Source of the DNA: Longimicrobiales bacterium
Lineage (GTDB): Bacteria; Gemmatimonadota; Gemmatimonadetes; Longimicrobiales; Gaopeijiaceae
Assembly (NCBI GenBank): GCA_022428035.1
Contig: JAKMDG010000239.1
Coordinates: 1 to 8,193, forward strand
Reading direction: 5' to 3'
DNA: 8,193 nucleotides
Shown here: positions 1 to 6,825 of the stretch, piece after piece
Layout: each line of letters begins with the position of its first letter
How positions within the stretch are numbered: position 1 is the first letter of the stretch
Position numbers and translations under genes: made by a program
The notes under the pieces: model-generated
What the model was told of the DNA's origin: nothing
Seen by the model: only the letters and a program-made list of their open reading frames with translations
Databases searched by the model: none

Positions 1-255
1 ATGCTGACCCACACGGGTCAGGTGCTGCCGGACCCGACCCTCCTGGGTGGCGTCGCCGGGTTCTTTGCCGCGTTCATCGGGTTCGGTGTCATGACTGTCC
101 CCATGATGGTCGCACCGGTGATGATCGAGGAGCGACCGGTTCCCGGACCACCACTCCAGGTCGCCCGAAGCGTTCCGATGCTTATGACGGGTGTGCTGTT
201 CGCCGTGCTGCTGATCGGCGCACTGGGACCTGGCGTCATGCTCGGCCACTACTGA
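1..255 (+). CDS. Putative membrane protein, C-terminal part (unrecognised)
   Basis: This frame is open from the first base of the window to a TGA at 253-255 and gives 84 residues. The first codon is ATG, but no upstream sequence is visible, so it may be an internal Met of a longer protein rather than the start. The product has two strongly hydrophobic stretches, roughly residues 14-41 and 56-80. They are separated by a short polar, proline-rich loop (EERPVPGPPLQVARS), which suggests two membrane-spanning helices. I do not recognise the family and see no catalytic motif. The stop lies 131 bp before the M14 peptidase start, so the two genes may or may not share a transcript. The hydrophobic pattern supports a real gene over the opposite-strand frame at 18-239. 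Confidence 0.5.
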   Translation: MLTHTGQVLPDPTLLGGVAGFFAAFIGFGVMTVPMMVAPVMIEERPVPGPPLQVARSVPMLMTGVLFAVLLIGALGPGVMLGHY

Positions 256-376
256 GCATCCGTCGACCCCTCCCACGGAGTCTGGGTAGCGTGCCTCTAC
301 GGAACACAAAGGCACGAGCCGCTTGTCCGGCCTCGAACGCCCCTCTAGGCTCTCTGCTCTGTGTTCGTGATCTCTC

Positions 377-380
377 GGAG
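377..380 (+). promoter_or_regulatory. Ribosome binding site of the M14 peptidase
   Basis: GGAG lies 6 nt before the ATG at 387 (a second ATG follows at 390). It supports this start over the in-frame GTG at 291, whose 32 extra codons would bury the signal peptide behind a non-hydrophobic leader. Confidence 0.65.
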
Positions 381-386
381 ATATTG

Positions 387-3038
387 ATGATGTTTGCCTC
401 GAACGATAATCGACCCCTGACCCGTGTTCGGTCAGGTGTGCTCTGGGCTGCGCTTGCCCTGCTTGCAGCTCCGGCTGTGATCCACGCTCAGGACATGGCG
501 GCCACGGGCGCCATCCCATCACCCGAGGAGTTCTTCGGCCACCCTATGGGTGCGGATCGACAGCTCGCTCGCTGGGACCGGCTGGTCGAGTATTACCAGC
601 TTCTCGGCGCTGCGAGTGATCGACTCATCGTCGAGGAGGTCGGGCAGTCCACGCTCGGCAATCCGTTCCTCGTGATCTACGCATCGTCACCCGAGAACCT
701 GGCCAACCTCGATCAGATCCAGAGGATGAACGACATCCTCTCCGATCCGCGCGGGCACACGCAGGCTCAGATCGACGACGCAATCGAGAACGGGAAGGTC
801 GTCTTCGTGCAGTCGTACGCACTGCACTCGACCGAGGTCGCGGCGAGTCAGTCGGCCGCCGAGATCATGTATCTGATCGCGACCCGGGACGACGACGAGA
901 TCAATCTGATTCTCGATGAGACCGTATCGATCCTGGTCCCCGGCATGAACCCGGACGGCATCAACATCGTCACGGATTGGTACGACGAGTGGGTCGGGAC
1001 CGAGTACGAGGCCGTGGGTCTCCCCGAGCTCTACCACCATTACATAGGTCACGACAACAATCGTGACGCCTTCATGCAGAACACGGTCGAGTCACAGTAC
1101 GTGGCGCAGATCATGTTCCGCGACTGGATCCCGCAGGCGTTCATCGACCATCACCAGATGGGCGCGTATACGGCGCGGATCTCGCTGCCGCCGTACGCCG
1201 AGCCGATTCGCCCGGACGGTGATCCGCTCGTATGGCGTGAGATGGCGTGGTATGGAGCGCATATGGCGTACAAGATGGACGAGTACGAGCTCGAGGGTGC
1301 TATTGGCGCAGCCATCTACTCGGGCTGGGGGCACTTCGGCTTCCACTGGATCACGCCCTTCCACAATATCGCGGGCATGCTGACCGAAGCGGCCAGCGCC
1401 CGCCTTGCGACGCCGTTGTACGTACACCCTGACCAGCTGGGTGGCTCACGCCAGCTCCCGGAATACGAGGAGCAGACCACGTTCCCGAATCCGTGGATGG
1501 GAGGATGGTGGCGCGTGCGGGACATCGTCGACCGTCAGATCGTCGCGACCTTCTCGCCGCTGGAGATTGCAGCGAAGAACCGCGAGATGGTGCTGCGGAA
1601 TGCGTACAATAAGGCCAGCCGTCAGACGCGTCGTGGAGAGGAGGGAGAGACCAAAGCGTTCATCATCCCCGCGGAGCAGCACGATCCGCTCACCATGCAG
1701 AAGATGATGAACAAGCTGTACCTGCAGGGGATCACGATCGAGCGCTCGGCGGGGCAGTTTGAGCACGAAGGCCGCGTCTATGGCGCGGGCAGCTACGTGG
1801 TATCGATGGCGCAGCCGAAGCGTGGTGTCATTCGCTGGCTGCTCGGAAAGACGTACTACCCGGACAACACCTACACCCGCGATCGCGACGGCAACCCGAT
1901 CCGTCCATACGACATGACCACGGACAACATCTCCGAGTTCATGGGCGTCCGCGTTGATCCCGTGGAGTCATCGGTCGTGGCGGCTCTTACGCGCGTCACG
2001 CGTGAGATCGACTCGAGCGGCACGGTATCCGAAGGGGCCGGTGGTTATGTCCTCGACGGTCGGTTGAACGACGCGTTCGAGGCGGTAAACAGGCTCTTCA
2101 CCGCGGGCGCGAGCGTGAGTCGGGCGAATGCGAACGGCGATGGCTTCCGGACGGGTGACTTCCTGGTCGGAACAGGCACCGACATGGCGGTTGTTCGTGA
2201 GATCGCCGAAGAGACCGGCGTCGATTTCACTCCGCTTTCCAGCACTCCCACGGCGGGCACCTACCCGATCACGCAGCAGCGGATCGGCCTCTTCCAGCGC
2301 CACTACGGTGGTAACATGGATGAAGGGTGGACCCGTTGGCTTCTCGAGGATTTCGAGTTCGCGTACTCGACGATCATGGACGAGGAGATCCTGCGTGGGG
2401 ATCTGCATGAGCGCTGGGACGTGATCGTCCTGCCCAACGATTCGCGCGACATGATGGTCGATGGGCGTCAGGATCCTGAGGCAGCCCCGCCTGCGTACCG
2501 AAGCGGGTTCGGAGAGGCCGGTGTTCAGGCGCTCGACGCCTTCGTCGAGAACGGCGGGATGCTGGTGACCTTCTCCCAGGCTGGAGAGTTCGCACTGGAG
2601 GAGCTCGACCTGCCGGTTCGCAACGCGATAGACGGTGTCTGGGGGAACGAGTTCTGGGCACCAGGCGCCACGTTACGGATCGACGTCGATAACACGCACC
2701 CGCTCGCCTTCGGCATGCCGGACCGAGCGCTCGCGGCCTTCCTTGCCGGGGGCCAGGTGTACGAGACCCGTTCCGGCGCGCAGAGCTCTGATGTGCATCG
2801 ACTGGCGACGTACCCGCAGCGCGACATCCTGGAGAGTGGCTGGCTCCTGGGTGAACAAGCCATTGCAGAGAAGGCGGCGATCGCCGTGGTGAACAGGGGC
2901 GAGGGCACCGTCCTCATGCTTGGGTTCCGGGCGCAGCACCGGGCGCAGACGCATGGGACCTACAAGTTTCTCTTCAACGCGCTCATGCAGCAGCCGGCCA
3001 CCACGGGAGAGATGGCTTCAGCCGGTGGTGGTGCCTGA
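387..3038 (+). CDS. Secreted M14-family zinc carboxypeptidase-like metallopeptidase with C-terminal GATase-like domain
   Basis: The product has 883 residues from the ATG at 387, which I prefer because GGAG sits 6 nt upstream and a Sec signal peptide follows directly (basic R13/R15, hydrophobic core about 17-32, likely cleavage after A34 in VIHA-Q). The M14 zinc peptidase domain spans about residues 50-390. It has the ligand pair H147-S-T-E150, then N188-P-D-G, H222-D-N-N-R-D227 (equivalent to the substrate-binding N-R pair), the third zinc ligand in D-H-H-Q-M-G (probably H256), and the likely catalytic general base E334 in LTEAAS. All key residues are therefore present and the enzyme should be active. 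A long linker follows. A C-terminal domain from about residue 630 to 875 resembles class I glutamine amidotransferase folds (WDVIVLPND near 677; a G-x-G-x-V-x-x-x-G segment near the end). Such fused domains occur in large bacterial M14 proteins and are probably structural rather than amidotransferases. Expected role: releasing residues from peptides in the periplasm or outside the cell. Exact specificity is unknown. Confidence 0.9.
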   Translation: MMFASNDNRPLTRVRSGVLWAALALLAAPAVIHAQDMAATGAIPSPEEFFGHPMGADRQLARWDRLVEYYQLLGAASDRLIVEEVGQSTLGNPFLVIYASSPENLANLDQIQRMNDILSDPRGHTQAQIDDAIENGKVVFVQSYALHSTEVAASQSAAEIMYLIATRDDDEINLILDETVSILVPGMNPDGINIVTDWYDEWVGTEYEAVGLPELYHHYIGHDNNRDAFMQNTVESQYVAQIMFRDWIPQAFIDHHQMGAYTARISLPPYAEPIRPDGDPLVWREMAWYGAHMAYKMDEYELEGAIGAAIYSGWGHFGFHWITPFHNIAGMLTEAASARLATPLYVHPDQLGGSRQLPEYEEQTTFPNPWMGGWWRVRDIVDRQIVATFSPLEIAAKNREMVLRNAYNKASRQTRRGEEGETKAFIIPAEQHDPLTMQKMMNKLYLQGITIERSAGQFEHEGRVYGAGSYVVSMAQPKRGVIRWLLGKTYYPDNTYTRDRDGNPIRPYDMTTDNISEFMGVRVDPVESSVVAALTRVTREIDSSGTVSEGAGGYVLDGRLNDAFEAVNRLFTAGASVSRANANGDGFRTGDFLVGTGTDMAVVREIAEETGVDFTPLSSTPTAGTYPITQQRIGLFQRHYGGNMDEGWTRWLLEDFEFAYSTIMDEEILRGDLHERWDVIVLPNDSRDMMVDGRQDPEAAPPAYRSGFGEAGVQALDAFVENGGMLVTFSQAGEFALEELDLPVRNAIDGVWGNEFWAPGATLRIDVDNTHPLAFGMPDRALAAFLAGGQVYETRSGAQSSDVHRLATYPQRDILESGWLLGEQAIAEKAAIAVVNRGEGTVLMLGFRAQHRAQTHGTYKFLFNALMQQPATTGEMASAGGGA

Positions 3039-3075
3039 TCGGACCCAGATGATCGAAGACGAGGGTCCACGCATG

Positions 3076-3104
3076 CGGCCCGCCGGTGATCCACCGGCGG
3101 GCCG
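3076..3104. terminator. Strong GC hairpin between convergent genes, probable bidirectional terminator
   Basis: A perfect inverted repeat has arms GGCCCGCCGGTG (3077-3088) and CACCGGCGGGCC (3092-3103) around a 3-nt ATC loop. It is extended by a C-G pair at 3076/3104. It sits 37 bp after the M14 stop and 8 bp beyond the cyclophilin stop on the other strand, where a shared terminator is expected. Neither side has a T-tract, so it is not a classical intrinsic terminator. It may stop or pause transcription by stem strength alone, or protect the 3' ends of both mRNAs. Confidence 0.7.
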
Positions 3105-3112
3105 TAGCTGCG

Positions 3113-3823
3113 TCAGCCTTCGGTCGTGATCGTGGCCCGGATGATCTGTGTCAGCTCCGGGAAATCGGCGTCGAGGTATTCATTCCCGCGCGCCGCAGCC
3201 ATCGCCTGATACGGCCCGTCGCCGCGAGGGGGGCCGTCGCCGTAGTCGGAGTAGAACGCGTCGACCACGTCCATACCTTCGATGACCTCGCCGAAGGGCG
3301 CGAAGCCTTCGCCGTCGAGGGCCGAGTTGTCCTTGTAGCTGATGAACACCTCGGTCGTCCGCGTGTGACGCCCCCCCTTGGCGAAGGCGACCCGCCCGCG
3401 TGAGTTGCTCTCCACGACCGGATCATCCACCAGCAACTCCGACTTCCATACCTGGTTCACGTAGGGATTCCCGTTCAGTCCGAATTGAGCCATGAACCCA
3501 TCGACGATGCGATAGACACGCGTGTCGTCGTAATAGCCCCCCCTCACGAGACTGTAGAAGCGATCTGCCCCCAGTGGTGCCCAGCGCCGGTGTACGTCGA
3601 TCACGACGGTCCCGGCGGACGTCTCGAGCGTCACCTGGAAACGTGCAGGTGCCCGTTCAGCGTAGTTGTTCGCGCGGAGTAGAGGATCGCGGCGAAGTTC
3701 GGCATCTGGGTCCGGTGGTGCTTCCCCGCCGGCGCAGGCCATCGAGCCGAGGAGTGCGAGGCAGACGACAGGGAGGCGGATCAGTCGCCCTCGTAGCGAG
3801 GATCGTCTGAGGGTGTGAGGCAT
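3113..3823 (-). CDS. Cyclophilin-type peptidyl-prolyl cis-trans isomerase, exported (possible lipoprotein)
   Basis: The product has 236 residues and starts at the ATG complementing 3821-3823, with GGAG 7 nt upstream. The N-terminus is basic (R6, R7, R11, R13, R16), followed by a hydrophobic stretch to SMAC30-AGG. This is a signal peptide with a possible but imperfect lipobox (Ser rather than Leu/Val at -3), so it is either a lipoprotein or a secreted protein. The cyclophilin domain runs from about residue 62 to 233. It shows AGTVVIDV, R105 (the catalytic Arg position), F110-M-A-Q113-F-G, and E-V-F160-I in place of the usual QFFI, then LDGEGFAPFGEVIEGMDVVD. The positions matching human CypA Trp121 and His126 appear to be changed, which is common in bacterial members. 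Predicted role: proline isomerisation in the folding of exported proteins. It converges on the M14 gene and is divergent from the threonine aldolase. Confidence 0.9.
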   Translation of the reverse strand: MPHTLRRSSLRGRLIRLPVVCLALLGSMACAGGEAPPDPDAELRRDPLLRANNYAERAPARFQVTLETSAGTVVIDVHRRWAPLGADRFYSLVRGGYYDDTRVYRIVDGFMAQFGLNGNPYVNQVWKSELLVDDPVVESNSRGRVAFAKGGRHTRTTEVFISYKDNSALDGEGFAPFGEVIEGMDVVDAFYSDYGDGPPRGDGPYQAMAAARGNEYLDADFPELTQIIRATITTEG

Positions 3824-3830
3824 TGGGGAA

Positions 3831-3834
3831 CTCC
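3831..3834 (-). promoter_or_regulatory. Ribosome binding site of the cyclophilin gene
   Basis: On the minus strand this reads GGAG, 7 nt before the ATG at 3823-3821. It supports the chosen start. Confidence 0.6.
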
Positions 3835-3966
3835 AGGCGCGAATCGACGTCCCATCATCTGTGGGGGTGCGTCGCCGCCGTCAAGTTCGGCGTCGCGCAA
3901 ACTGTGGCGTGGCTACCGCCTTGCCCTGGTGCCGAGGACCGTGGAGGTTCCGCCCGAACGCACCAT

Positions 3967-3973
3967 GGAGGAG
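3967..3973 (+). promoter_or_regulatory. Ribosome binding site of the threonine aldolase
   Basis: The run GGAGGAG ends 3 nt before the ATG at 3977; its GGAGG core is 5 nt away. It overlaps the alternative in-frame ATG at 3965, which has no well-placed ribosome binding site of its own, so the start is set at 3977. Confidence 0.75.
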
Positions 3974-3976
3974 CTG

Positions 3977-5050
3977 ATGATCGATCTTCGAAGCGACACC
4001 GTCACGAAGCCGACACCGGCCATGAGAGAGGTCATGGCTCATGCCGTCGTGGGGGATGACGTCTACTCGGACGACCCTACGGTGAACGAGCTCGAGGCGG
4101 TGGTCGCAGAGCTGCTCGGCAAGGAAGCCGCCGTCCTGGTACCGACCGGAAGCATGTCCAACCAGATCGCACTCCGAACCCATACGGAGCCGGGTGATCT
4201 GGTGATCATCGAGCGGGGCGCGCACATCGTGCGAAGCGAGGGGGGAGGAGGCGCGGCGTTGAGCGGTGTCACCATGCGCCCGCTCGACGGCGTATACGGT
4301 GTGTTCTCGGGCGAGCAGGTAACCGAGACCCTCGGCCGTCCGCATCCGTTCAACCCGAGCACGCTGCCCTCGCCTCCGACGCTCCTGTGCGTTGAGAACA
4401 CGCACAACGGCGCCGGCGGGTGTATCTGGCCGCTCGACGCGCTGCATGGCGTGTGTGAGACCGGTCGTACACACCAACTGACGCTACACCTGGATGGGGC
4501 TCGGCTCTGGCATGCCTCGGCGGCATCTGGCGTCAGTGAGCGAGAGTACGCCGAGCCGTTCGACACCGTGAATGTGTGCTTCAGCAAAGGTCTGGGTGCG
4601 CCGATCGGCTCAGCGCTTGTCGGGGAAAGACCCTTCATCGACCGGGCTCGGCGCTTCAGGCAGCAGTTCGGTGGCGGCATGCGACAGGCCGGTGTGATCG
4701 CTGCGGCAGCCCTGCACGCGATCGAACACCACCGGGCCGACCTGCGTACGGATGTCGAGCGAGCCAGCCGGCTCGCAGGCGCGCTGGCAGACACTCCTGG
4801 CTTCCGTGTGGATCTCGACAGCGTTCAGTCCAACATCGTCCGCTTTGAAGTCCAGATGGATTCGGGAACGTTTGCCACCCTGTGTCACCAGAGTGGTGTC
4901 TACATGTTGCCGAATGGCACGCATGGAATGCGTGCGGTGCTGCACCGTGACCTCACGGACGCGGATGTCGACGCGGCCATCGAGATCATGACGCACGTCG
5001 CTTCGGAGCGCGATATCGCTCAGCCGGCGGGCGTTCACGGAGCAACCTGA
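3977..5050 (+). CDS. ltaE: Low-specificity threonine aldolase (PLP-dependent)
   Basis: The product has 357 residues from the ATG at 3977. The N-terminus MIDLRSDTVTKP is the family's characteristic start and agrees with the strong ribosome binding site, so the open frame upstream to 3815 is not coding. The enzyme is a fold-type I PLP enzyme that splits threonine or allo-threonine into glycine and acetaldehyde in the cytoplasm. Visible landmarks are GDDVYSDDPTVNELE (26-40), PTGSMSNQIAL (57-66), H83 (cofactor-stacking His), ENTHNG (140-145), D173-G-A-R176 (cofactor ring-nitrogen Asp and Arg), the Schiff-base lysine K204 in CFSKGLGAPIGS, and FGGGMRQAG (231-239). All catalytic residues are intact. 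The length is slightly above E. coli LtaE (333). It heads a three-gene operon, with its stop 3 bp before the acetyltransferase start. Substrate stereopreference cannot be read from the sequence, and a related beta-hydroxy amino acid aldolase is possible. Confidence 0.94.
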   Translation: MIDLRSDTVTKPTPAMREVMAHAVVGDDVYSDDPTVNELEAVVAELLGKEAAVLVPTGSMSNQIALRTHTEPGDLVIIERGAHIVRSEGGGGAALSGVTMRPLDGVYGVFSGEQVTETLGRPHPFNPSTLPSPPTLLCVENTHNGAGGCIWPLDALHGVCETGRTHQLTLHLDGARLWHASAASGVSEREYAEPFDTVNVCFSKGLGAPIGSALVGERPFIDRARRFRQQFGGGMRQAGVIAAAALHAIEHHRADLRTDVERASRLAGALADTPGFRVDLDSVQSNIVRFEVQMDSGTFATLCHQSGVYMLPNGTHGMRAVLHRDLTDADVDAAIEIMTHVASERDIAQPAGVHGAT

Positions 5051-5053
5051 GTC

Positions 5054-5902
5054 GTGTGTCAGGTCACGATCCACGAACGACCGGAGGCGTTTCTTGCGCA
5101 TGCCGAGGCGTGGCTGCTGGAGCGTGAGGATCACAACAATCTCTTCCTGTCCCTCTCGTACGCTCGCGCCGAGACAGGGCGCGCTGAGCCCGGTGCCCTA
5201 TGGGCGGTGGTCGAACAGGGAGGGGTCGTGGCCGGCTGTGCTCTGCGGACGCCTCCGCACAAGGTACTTGTCACTTCCGTGACCCCGATTGGGATCCCAT
5301 CGCTCGTTCGCGCGTTCGCAGATCGGATCGAGGAGATCCCTGCGGTGCTGGGTCCTGCGGAGTCAGCAGAGGCGTTTGCGATGGAGTGGGTGGCCGTGAA
5401 GGGTGGTGGCTGGCGCCCGGGTATGCAGCAGGGCGTGTACCGCATCGACCGGGTCCAGGCTCCTGACCGGGTCCCTGGCCAGATGAGGCTGGCTCGCCCG
5501 GACGAGTTGGAACTGGCCATCGCATGGGGTGAGGGCTTCGCGCAGGACACGGGCGTCATGTTCCCCACCGCACGAGCAGTCGTGGAGTCGTGGATCCACC
5601 ACGGGCTTCTTCATGTGTGGGAGGCCGAGGGCGAACCGGTATCCATTGCGGTGGCCCACGGCCGGACGCGCGCGGGTACTCGAATCGGATACGTGTACAC
5701 GCCGCCCGAGGCACGCCGCCGGGGGCACGCCAGCGCTCTGGTCGCCGAAGTCAGTCAGACCATGCTCGAGCGCGGGTGCGATTTTTGTGTCCTGTACACT
5801 GACATGTCCAACCCGACTTCGAACGGAATTTACCAGACCATCGGATATCGGCTCATCGAGCAGGTACGCGACTTCGATATCGTCCCACCGTCCGCGGTGT
5901 GA
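5054..5902 (+). CDS. GNAT-family N-acetyltransferase
   Basis: The product has 282 residues from a GTG 3 bp after the aldolase stop. GGAG at 5039-5042 lies 11 nt upstream, a slightly long spacing, so translation is probably coupled. The N-terminal half (about residues 1-140, with DHNNLFL near 32-38) looks like the degenerate GNAT-like domain of two-domain bacterial acetyltransferases. The C-terminal half (about 145-275) is the typical catalytic GNAT domain. It contains IGYVYTPPEARRRGHASALV, with the acetyl-CoA pyrophosphate-binding loop R221-R-R-G-H-A226, then the NPTSNGIYQTIGYRLI segment typical of GNAT motif B. It should transfer an acetyl group from acetyl-CoA to an amine in the cytoplasm. 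The acceptor is unknown; an amino acid or small amine would fit the aldolase context, but this is only inference. It overlaps the next gene by 4 bp. Confidence 0.85.
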   Translation: MCQVTIHERPEAFLAHAEAWLLEREDHNNLFLSLSYARAETGRAEPGALWAVVEQGGVVAGCALRTPPHKVLVTSVTPIGIPSLVRAFADRIEEIPAVLGPAESAEAFAMEWVAVKGGGWRPGMQQGVYRIDRVQAPDRVPGQMRLARPDELELAIAWGEGFAQDTGVMFPTARAVVESWIHHGLLHVWEAEGEPVSIAVAHGRTRAGTRIGYVYTPPEARRRGHASALVAEVSQTMLERGCDFCVLYTDMSNPTSNGIYQTIGYRLIEQVRDFDIVPPSAV

Positions 5903-6702
5903 CCAGCATCGCGGTCGCCTGGCTGCTGCTGGCCACGACGGTGCTTGGCTCCCCGGGCTCCCCGCGGGAGGTTCATGAACTCCAGATCACGATCGGCGAC
6001 GTCACGGTGCAGGCCTTGTGCACGGACGGACCTCGCGACGTTCTGCTTCTTCACGATGCGGGCTCAACTTCGGATTCGTGGCGCCCCGTGCTCGAACGGC
6101 TCGATGAACACGTCGGTGCATGCGCCTACGACCGCAGAGGAAGCGGCAAGAGTGTCCCGCCACCGTCGGAGCGAGGGTGGTACGAGTTGCTCGACGAACT
6201 CCGCCATGTCCATCGTGCGCTCGGCTTCGATCGCGATTACGTGCTTGTCGGCCATGGCCTTGGCGGCCTGTATGCCCGCATGTACGCGATCGATCGGCCA
6301 CGCGAGCTGGGTGCCCTCCTTCTCGTGGATCCCTCGCATGAAGACATGCCCGAACAGTTCGAGGCAGGTATGCCCGAACCAGAACGGCTGGCGTGGATCG
6401 AACAGCGCAGAATCCCCAACTCCGACGGCATTCGGGAGGCATTGCTCGACGTTCGGTTACGGCGCCTGCGCACACCTCGGATCCCCGTGACAGTGCTGAC
6501 CGCAGCTCTTCGATCCGGGGGCGAGGGGTGGGACGCTCGATTCATCGCCGAAGCGAGCCGTCAGCTCCATGCCGAGATCCTTCAGGGTGCAGCCGTGCCG
6601 CGCCACATCCCGGCCGATCGCAGTGGACACCTGATCCCACGCGACCAACCACAGCTCGTCGTGGACGAGATTCTCAGGTTGCGGGGATTCCTGAAGCGTT
6701 GA
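5899..6702 (+). CDS. Exported alpha/beta-hydrolase-fold protein lacking the nucleophilic serine
   Basis: The product has 267 residues and starts at a GTG that overlaps the acetyltransferase stop (GTGA, 4-bp overlap), indicating coupled translation. The N-terminus (about residues 1-20) is hydrophobic and looks like a signal peptide or anchor. The rest follows the alpha/beta-hydrolase plan: LLLHDAGSTSDSW with the oxyanion-type H52-D53, YDRRGSGKS, the nucleophile elbow VLVGHGLGG, D144 in LLLVDPSHED, a short cap segment of about 150-205, and H244 in DRSGHLIPRDQP. The elbow reads G118-H-G120-L-G-G, where active relatives have G-H-S-x-G-G. Codon GGC at 6256-6258 stands where Ser AGC would differ by one base. 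The other two triad residues are present. It may be a pseudo-hydrolase, an enzyme with another mechanism, or the result of a sequence error or recent mutation. The frame is otherwise intact. Confidence 0.85.
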   Translation: MTSIAVAWLLLATTVLGSPGSPREVHELQITIGDVTVQALCTDGPRDVLLLHDAGSTSDSWRPVLERLDEHVGACAYDRRGSGKSVPPPSERGWYELLDELRHVHRALGFDRDYVLVGHGLGGLYARMYAIDRPRELGALLLVDPSHEDMPEQFEAGMPEPERLAWIEQRRIPNSDGIREALLDVRLRRLRTPRIPVTVLTAALRSGGEGWDARFIAEASRQLHAEILQGAAVPRHIPADRSGHLIPRDQPQLVVDEILRLRGFLKR

Positions 6703-6721
6703 GTTCGGTTCAAGCCGTGTT

Positions 6722-6739
6722 GCGCTAGCCACGTAGCGC
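6722..6739. terminator. Small inverted repeat after the operon, possible terminator
   Basis: GCGCTA (6722-6727) and TAGCGC (6734-6739) form a 6-bp stem with a 6-nt loop, 19 bp after the hydrolase stop. No T-tract follows. The position suits the end of the aldolase operon, but a stem this short in GC-rich DNA could arise by chance. Confidence 0.3.
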
Positions 6740-6814
6740 CGGTGTCGGAGGGGTTCCCTGTCCTCTTGTGCCGGGTAGAAGCTTGAGTGACGATGTGGCC
6801 CGGAATAAGGACTC

Positions 6815-6820
6815 AGGAGG
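6815..6820 (+). promoter_or_regulatory. Ribosome binding site of the S9 peptidase
   Basis: AGGAGG, a near-perfect Shine-Dalgarno, lies 5 nt before the GTG at 6826. It fixes this non-ATG start, which is directly followed by a signal peptide. Confidence 0.8.
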
Positions 6821-6825
6821 ATTTT

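Larger units (their letters stand above)
3824..3976. other. Divergent intergenic region, presumed promoters for the cyclophilin and the aldolase operon
   Basis: These 153 bp separate two genes that point away from each other, so promoters for both strands should lie here. I cannot identify convincing -35/-10 pairs or an operator. The region is GC-rich, and a reading frame in phase with the aldolase stays open through it, but it lacks a credible ribosome binding site and family similarity. Confidence 0.5.

Noticed and set aside
370..382. Small palindrome ATCTC-TCG-GAGAT over the M14 ribosome binding site
   Set aside because: A 5-bp stem is weak and likely by chance; there is no other sign of a regulatory RNA or operator.
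291..386. GTG-initiated extension of the M14 peptidase
   Set aside because: It would place 32 mostly polar residues before a good signal peptide, and the ATG at 387 has GGAG at ideal spacing.
3815..3976. Upstream extension of the threonine aldolase frame
   Set aside because: It adds 54 residues with no family similarity, overlaps the start of the divergent cyclophilin, and lacks a well-placed ribosome binding site; the canonical MIDLRSDT start at 3977 has one.
4610..5134. Minus-strand open frame of 174 codons (and similar ones at 3881-4477 and 4063-4794)
   Set aside because: They are antisense shadows of the well-supported aldolase gene with no recognisable protein features.
6783..6809. Possible -35 TTGAGT and -10-like AATAAG before the S9 gene
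   Set aside because: The spacing is only 15 bp, the -10 match is poor, and transcription would begin at or inside the Shine-Dalgarno.
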